From Candidatus Methylacidiphilales bacterium (GTDB taxonomy: Bacteria > Verrucomicrobiota > Verrucomicrobiia > Methylacidiphilales > JAAUTS01): a stretch of 64,000 bases of DNA. A program made the translations under genes and the position numbers. Below are positions 59,836 through 64,000 of the stretch, piece by piece. How positions within the stretch are numbered: position 1 is the first letter of the stretch; each line of letters opens with the position of its first letter. The stretch spans positions 1 through 64,000 of the forward strand of contig JAQTNW010000012.1 of the NCBI GenBank assembly GCA_028713655.1. The letters run 5' to 3'. The notes beneath the pieces are model-generated. The model did not search any database and was not told where the DNA came from. It saw only the letters and a program-made list of their open reading frames with translations.

Positions 59836-61032
59836 ATGAAAACCATTGCCATCACCCTGCTTCTTCTCTGCACCGGGTTCGCACAAGCCGCCGACTGGCC
59901 ACAATGGCGCGGACCAAACCATGACGGCATTTCCACCGAGACCGGCTGGTCCACGCAGTGGAATGCAGACGGGCCGAAGCAATTGTTCAAACTCAACGTG
60001 GGCACAGGTTGTTCATCCGTCGCAGTGAGCCAAGGGCACTTGTACACGATTGGCAACACAAACAACACCGACACGGTCCGCTGCCTCGATGCGGCAACAG
60101 GCAAGGAAATTTGGAAACAGTCGTACCCCTGCCCGCTCGACCCCAACTCATTTGAGGGAGGCCCCGGCGCGACGCCGGCAGTGAATGCCGATCGTGTATA
60201 CACGATGAGCCGGGCCGGAGATTTGCATTGCCTCGACGCTGCGACGGGCAAGGTCGTCTGGACAAAAAATCTTGTGAAAGACTTCGGAGGCAAGGTGCCG
60301 AAATGGGGTTATGCCGGATCACCTGTTGTGCTTGAAAAATGCGTGATTCTCGATGTCGGCGCGCCGGGCGCAGCGACTGTGGCGCTCGACAAGACAACCG
60401 GTGAAATCGCATGGAAGAACGGTGATGAAGAGGCCGCTTACGCGACACCCCTGCCCTTTGAGTTCGGCGGCAAAAAATATGTCGCGCTGTTTGATGCGTT
60501 CGGTCTGGTGATACGCGAGGCCGACGGCGGCAAGACGGTGGCGAAGCAGGAATGGAAAACCAATTACGACGTCAACGCCGCAACGCCGATCATCAGCGGT
60601 GACAAACTTTTCGTGTCCAGCGGCTACGGGAAGGGCGCCGCACAGTTTCAGTTCACCGGCAGCGAGTTGAAATACATCTGGCAGACCAAAAAGATGCGGA
60701 ACCATTTTAACAGTTGCGTACTGTGGCAGGGATTCCTGTACGGGTTCGACGACACCAAGCTCGCCTGCCTCGACTTCGCCACCGGCGACGTGAAATGGGT
60801 GCAGGAAGACCTCGGCAAAGGCTCGTTGATGCTGGCCGACGGCAAGCTTATCATTCAATCGGAAAATGGCGACCTCGTGATTGCCAGCGCCGCACCGGAC
60901 GCTTTCAAGGAACTGGCGCGCGCCAAGGTGCTCGATCAACGCTGCTGGGTTGTCCCCGTACTCGCCAACGGCCATATTTACTGCAAGAACAACGTCGGCG
61001 ATCTGGTTGCCTTGGACGTCAGCGGCAAGTAA
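59836..61032 (+). CDS. Secreted PQQ-type beta-propeller protein
   Basis: The 398-residue protein has a signal peptide (MKTIAITLLLLCTGFAQA) followed by ADWPQWRGPNHDGIS. Blade motifs are CLDAATGKEIWKQ, CLDAATGKVVWTK, ALDKTTGEIAWKN and CLDFATGDVKWVQ. AAGGAAA precedes the ATG. It closes the long operon, 19 bases after the ligase gene, and ends 12 bases before the convergent permease gene. It is most like the propellers at 29341 and 43373, which share signal peptide, DWPxxRGP start and length. Confidence 0.88.
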   Translation: MKTIAITLLLLCTGFAQAADWPQWRGPNHDGISTETGWSTQWNADGPKQLFKLNVGTGCSSVAVSQGHLYTIGNTNNTDTVRCLDAATGKEIWKQSYPCPLDPNSFEGGPGATPAVNADRVYTMSRAGDLHCLDAATGKVVWTKNLVKDFGGKVPKWGYAGSPVVLEKCVILDVGAPGAATVALDKTTGEIAWKNGDEEAAYATPLPFEFGGKKYVALFDAFGLVIREADGGKTVAKQEWKTNYDVNAATPIISGDKLFVSSGYGKGAAQFQFTGSELKYIWQTKKMRNHFNSCVLWQGFLYGFDDTKLACLDFATGDVKWVQEDLGKGSLMLADGKLIIQSENGDLVIASAAPDAFKELARAKVLDQRCWVVPVLANGHIYCKNNVGDLVALDVSGK

Positions 61033-61044
61033 GTTAGGCCGGGG

Positions 61045-64000
61045 TTATTCGTTTCGCAAAGCCGGGAGCAGCGAGCCGCGCAACGCCACCCATGTGGCGA
61101 GCAGGCACCAGCCGAATCCACCCAGCACCAGTCCGATCAGCGTCACCGCCAGCAGGCCGAACGGCAACGTCGCCCCTTCCGGCAAGACCGCCATGACCGC
61201 CGCACAGATCCCAATGAACAACCCGATCGCGATCAGCAGCCAGTGCTCGCTCAACACCAGCCATCGCAACGCGCGCCGTTCGAACCCAACCGCCTGCAAC
61301 AACGCCAGTTCACCGCAGCGCTCAAGCACATTCCGCAACACCACAATGCCCAGCCCGGCACTGCCAAGCAGCAACCCAAGCCCGCCAAGCGCTTGAAAAA
61401 TGCCAAGGTACGTGTTCTCCACTGCCTGGAATTCCGCCAGCCGACGCCACGCCGGCTCAACTTCCAATCCGCGATTTTGCAAGCCGCGCGACAACTCTTC
61501 CGCCGCCGCCCCGGCCCTGTCCCGCGGTGCGTCGATCAAAAATATCCGGAAGCCGCTCGTTGACGGAAATTTTTCGACAAAATTCTTTTCTGCCATCACC
61601 AGGCCGCCTTGCAGGATCGAACCCGGCAGCACAGCAACAATCCGGGTCATAAAATTCCGTCCATGCTCATCCACGGCAGGTACGCTGTCGCCAAGTTCCC
61701 TGCCCAGTGCCCATGTCACTGTTTGTTCGTCGCCAATCACAGGCACCGCCCCGTCATCCATGTGCTTGTTCAACAAGGACCACTGGCCGCCAAACGCATT
61801 GCGCCGCTCGAACTCCGGCGTTGCCACGCCGAGCAATCGCGGTTGCTGCGCCCGGTTCAGGTTCAGGCAGCTTGCCTCATCCCCGTCGCGCACCCGCAAC
61901 GCCACAATCTTCACGTCCTTCAAAACCTGCTCTGAAAGCCTGAACAATTCACGTCCGGCCGCACTGTTCAAATCGTCATACACCGGAAGTGCCGATTGCG
62001 CGTACAAAGCAAACCCGCCTGTGCCCGGCGCATCAGGCCGCGCGTCCTCGTGAAACGCATTCACCGCCACCAGCAAAAACACGCCGGCGGCAAGCACACT
62101 GATCGTCGTCAGGCTTCTCCCGCGCCGTCGCGTGGCGTTGCGCCTGCCGAGTTGTTGGAGTCCGATATCGCGGCCCGGTGTTTGTTTCGCCAGCCGCATC
62201 AGCCACCACTGGCTGAATCCAATCCCGGCCATCAACAAACACGCGCCCGCCCCGAAGAACGCCTCCGCATTCCGCAGCGGCAACAGCGCAAGCGCTCCGA
62301 TACCAGCCACGCCTCCCAGCCACAAGCCCCAGCGGCGTGACCGTGTCGATGACAGTACGCCGCCGCCCGCCAGCAACTCCACCGGTGAACGCCGCATCTG
62401 CCGGCGTTGCACAAGCACCATCGCCAGAAATGCCGCCACCAAGCTCGTGCCCGCGCCAGTAAACAGCGTCGCCGGTCCTGCATGATAGTGAAACTGTGCC
62501 GCTCCCACCGCGCCGCGCCACACAGTCGCGAGGCCGTATAAAGTCAATTTGGTATAGACGATTCCGCCAATAACGCCAAGCACCGTGCCTATCACTGCGA
62601 TGGCAAACCCTTCACCCAGTACAAGCATTCGGACGCGGCCCGGCGCAAACCCAATGGCGCGAAGCAATCCAATTTCCACCGTACGCTGTTCAAGATTGAA
62701 GACAAACAGCATCGCTGTCAGCAGAAGCGCCGCCACGATCAGGAACAGGCTGAATCCGATGAAGAGCTGGCCAAAATCCATCGAATCCCGGCTTGCGGCC
62801 AATGCCTGCTGGCGCACCGGCGTGAAAAAAAGGCCAAGAGCTGCAGGATCCAGTTTGGTCCGGAGTTCACCAGCGATATTTGTACCGGCTGGAAACCGGA
62901 ACGCCGTCAAATTTCCAAAACGGTTCGCCCACAATTTCTGGCCCGCGGCCAGGGTCACAAAGGCTTTCGGAGTACCCCGGTAACTTTTCCAATATGCTTC
63001 GTCTTTCGGCCGGATGCGCTTGGTATCGATCGGGATGCCGGGTTCCCAATCACGACAGTTATTTGCGTCCGATAATCCGGGAAATTCCGGCATCCACGAA
63101 TTGTCCTTCACCAGCGGCGTGATCGCACACACACGGAACTTCGCCGTCTGCTCCGCCAACTCGCGGCGTTCACCGATGACGTAGTAACGCAACGTCAACA
63201 CATCTCCGATTTTTGCTCCAAGATCGTCTGCCAGCCACGAATTGATCGTGATTTCGTTATCTTTCCGGCCGGCGCCAACCGCTGTGATGAAGGAATACGG
63301 CGTCGTCTTCCCGCCGAGACTGATCTCATTCACGAAATACGTCAGCACACCGGCGCCATTTGCGGGGATTGCACGGGTCGCGGCCGGATCGAGAAAAACC
63401 CGATCGGTCCGCAATTCCAAAGGGTTGTCGCGAACCTCCAGCCCCGCGTCAGCCAAAGTCCAGACTTTGTGCAGCGCGGCGTTGGCGTCCACCGGCGAAT
63501 CGGTAAGCAAGGTATTCGCCTGGCCCGCGTGTTTAAGCTGCTCTTGCAAGGTCGCCAGCGGCACAAATACAGTGTAAGGCGGCACCTGGCTCGCCTGGAG
63601 GCTGAACCGGCCAAACCCATTGTCGCCCGCAATCGCTCCCACACGAATCCGTAGCGCGACCGAGACATCGCTGCGCCCCGACAACGGCGCATCGCGCGAG
63701 ACGAGAGCCGGTTGTTCAACACGCACCACGATGGTATCGCCAATATGTACGCCGAGTTGTTCCGCCAGCCGCGCATTGACGGCGACATCCTGATTCGGAG
63801 TTCCTCCGAGCTGCCAAAACCGCTCATCAACACCGAGTACCTGCACATCGTTGGCGCGAGCCCGGCCGTCCGGCAATGTTGCCGAACCGCGAACCAGCAA
63901 GACCGGCGCGACGGATGATTTAATTTCCGACGCGAGATCATCCGCCAGTTGCACGCGAAAGAAATGTTCGGGAAGGGTCAGCGCCTGTGTTACATGACCG
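61045..64000 (-). CDS. FtsX-type ABC transporter permease, 5' end beyond the window
   Basis: The frame is open to the right edge (at least 985 codons), so the start lies outside the window; a GTG at 63954 is internal. The visible part has a large periplasmic region, a first FtsX helix set (FIGFSLFLIVAALLLTAMLF, LLRAIGFAPGRVRML, with GEGFAIAVIGTVLGVIGG), a central membrane pair, a second periplasmic part and a C-terminal FtsX set (LLQAVGFERRALRWLVLSEH). This is the two-FtsX-domain layout of LolC/MacB-related permeases about 1,000 residues long. No ATPase gene is in the window. It converges with the last propeller gene and is not part of that operon. Confidence 0.88.
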   Translation of the reverse strand, partial: GHVTQALTLPEHFFRVQLADDLASEIKSSVAPVLLVRGSATLPDGRARANDVQVLGVDERFWQLGGTPNQDVAVNARLAEQLGVHIGDTIVVRVEQPALVSRDAPLSGRSDVSVALRIRVGAIAGDNGFGRFSLQASQVPPYTVFVPLATLQEQLKHAGQANTLLTDSPVDANAALHKVWTLADAGLEVRDNPLELRTDRVFLDPAATRAIPANGAGVLTYFVNEISLGGKTTPYSFITAVGAGRKDNEITINSWLADDLGAKIGDVLTLRYYVIGERRELAEQTAKFRVCAITPLVKDNSWMPEFPGLSDANNCRDWEPGIPIDTKRIRPKDEAYWKSYRGTPKAFVTLAAGQKLWANRFGNLTAFRFPAGTNIAGELRTKLDPAALGLFFTPVRQQALAASRDSMDFGQLFIGFSLFLIVAALLLTAMLFVFNLEQRTVEIGLLRAIGFAPGRVRMLVLGEGFAIAVIGTVLGVIGGIVYTKLTLYGLATVWRGAVGAAQFHYHAGPATLFTGAGTSLVAAFLAMVLVQRRQMRRSPVELLAGGGVLSSTRSRRWGLWLGGVAGIGALALLPLRNAEAFFGAGACLLMAGIGFSQWWLMRLAKQTPGRDIGLQQLGRRNATRRRGRSLTTISVLAAGVFLLVAVNAFHEDARPDAPGTGGFALYAQSALPVYDDLNSAAGRELFRLSEQVLKDVKIVALRVRDGDEASCLNLNRAQQPRLLGVATPEFERRNAFGGQWSLLNKHMDDGAVPVIGDEQTVTWALGRELGDSVPAVDEHGRNFMTRIVAVLPGSILQGGLVMAEKNFVEKFPSTSGFRIFLIDAPRDRAGAAAEELSRGLQNRGLEVEPAWRRLAEFQAVENTYLGIFQALGGLGLLLGSAGLGIVVLRNVLERCGELALLQAVGFERRALRWLVLSEHWLLIAIGLFIGICAAVMAVLPEGATLPFGLLAVTLIGLVLGGFGWCLLATWVALRGSLLPALRNE

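Noticed and set aside
29341-61032. Quinoprotein (PQQ-dependent) alcohol dehydrogenases
   Set aside because: The seven propellers lack an obvious adjacent-cysteine disulfide and catalytic aspartate pattern of quinoprotein dehydrogenases; the name reflects only the blade repeat.
29341-61032. BamB outer membrane assembly factors
   Set aside because: Most of the seven propellers lack a lipobox and none is near other Bam genes; the resemblance is to the fold only.

Overview
The window looks like chromosomal DNA of a PVC-group bacterium, most likely Verrucomicrobiota. The grounds are about 58-60% GC by eye, a LEPR-XLL giant surface protein, a DUF5069 protein, a secreted FGE/SUMF1-type protein and many secreted beta-propellers with the DWPxxRGP motif. 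The first 13 bases match an Illumina adapter end, so the left edge is a contig end. I saw no rRNA, tRNA or CRISPR array.

Region A (1-28.3 kb) is built around a giant protein and what looks like its export machinery. A minus-strand gene runs from 13947 off the left edge, giving at least 4,640 codons with an N-terminal LEPR-XLL motif. It is followed by an unknown gene, a VapBC-like toxin-antitoxin pair and an FGE/SUMF1-fold protein. Then come a GAF-HlyD adaptor, a PqqD-M50 protease-HlyD fusion, a short SecA-like ATPase and a TolC-type outer membrane channel. Two AT-richer genes, one with a possible nuclease-toxin domain, sit beside an IS3-family remnant and interrupt this export series.

Region B (28.5-41 kb) holds a DUF5069 gene, a secreted propeller, and a tightly overlapping eight-gene plus-strand operon. 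The operon encodes a propeller, an NHL lipoprotein, a 62-residue Tat/cysteine peptide, a four-cluster ferredoxin, a NapH-like membrane polyferredoxin, a membrane propeller, a NuoE-NuoF-type flavoprotein and a GltD-like iron-sulfur flavoprotein. It resembles an electron-transfer chain from NAD(P)H through the membrane to periplasmic propellers.

Region C (41-61 kb) has a MarR regulator with a strong palindrome in the divergent promoter region. To its left, on the minus strand, are a propeller and a TonB-dependent receptor. To its right is a continuous 14-gene plus-strand operon: two propellers, a DUF3311/SSS sodium symporter pair, a LuxE/PaaK-like ligase, an aldehyde-dehydrogenase-like reductase, an iron alcohol dehydrogenase, a HemW-like radical SAM protein, a chorismate-lyase-like protein, a halogenase-like flavoprotein, a hotdog thioesterase, a small DMT-type membrane protein, a second ligase and a final propeller. 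The set suggests making and modifying a chorismate-derived aromatic compound, coupled to transport and redox proteins. A large FtsX-type permease runs off the right edge on the minus strand.
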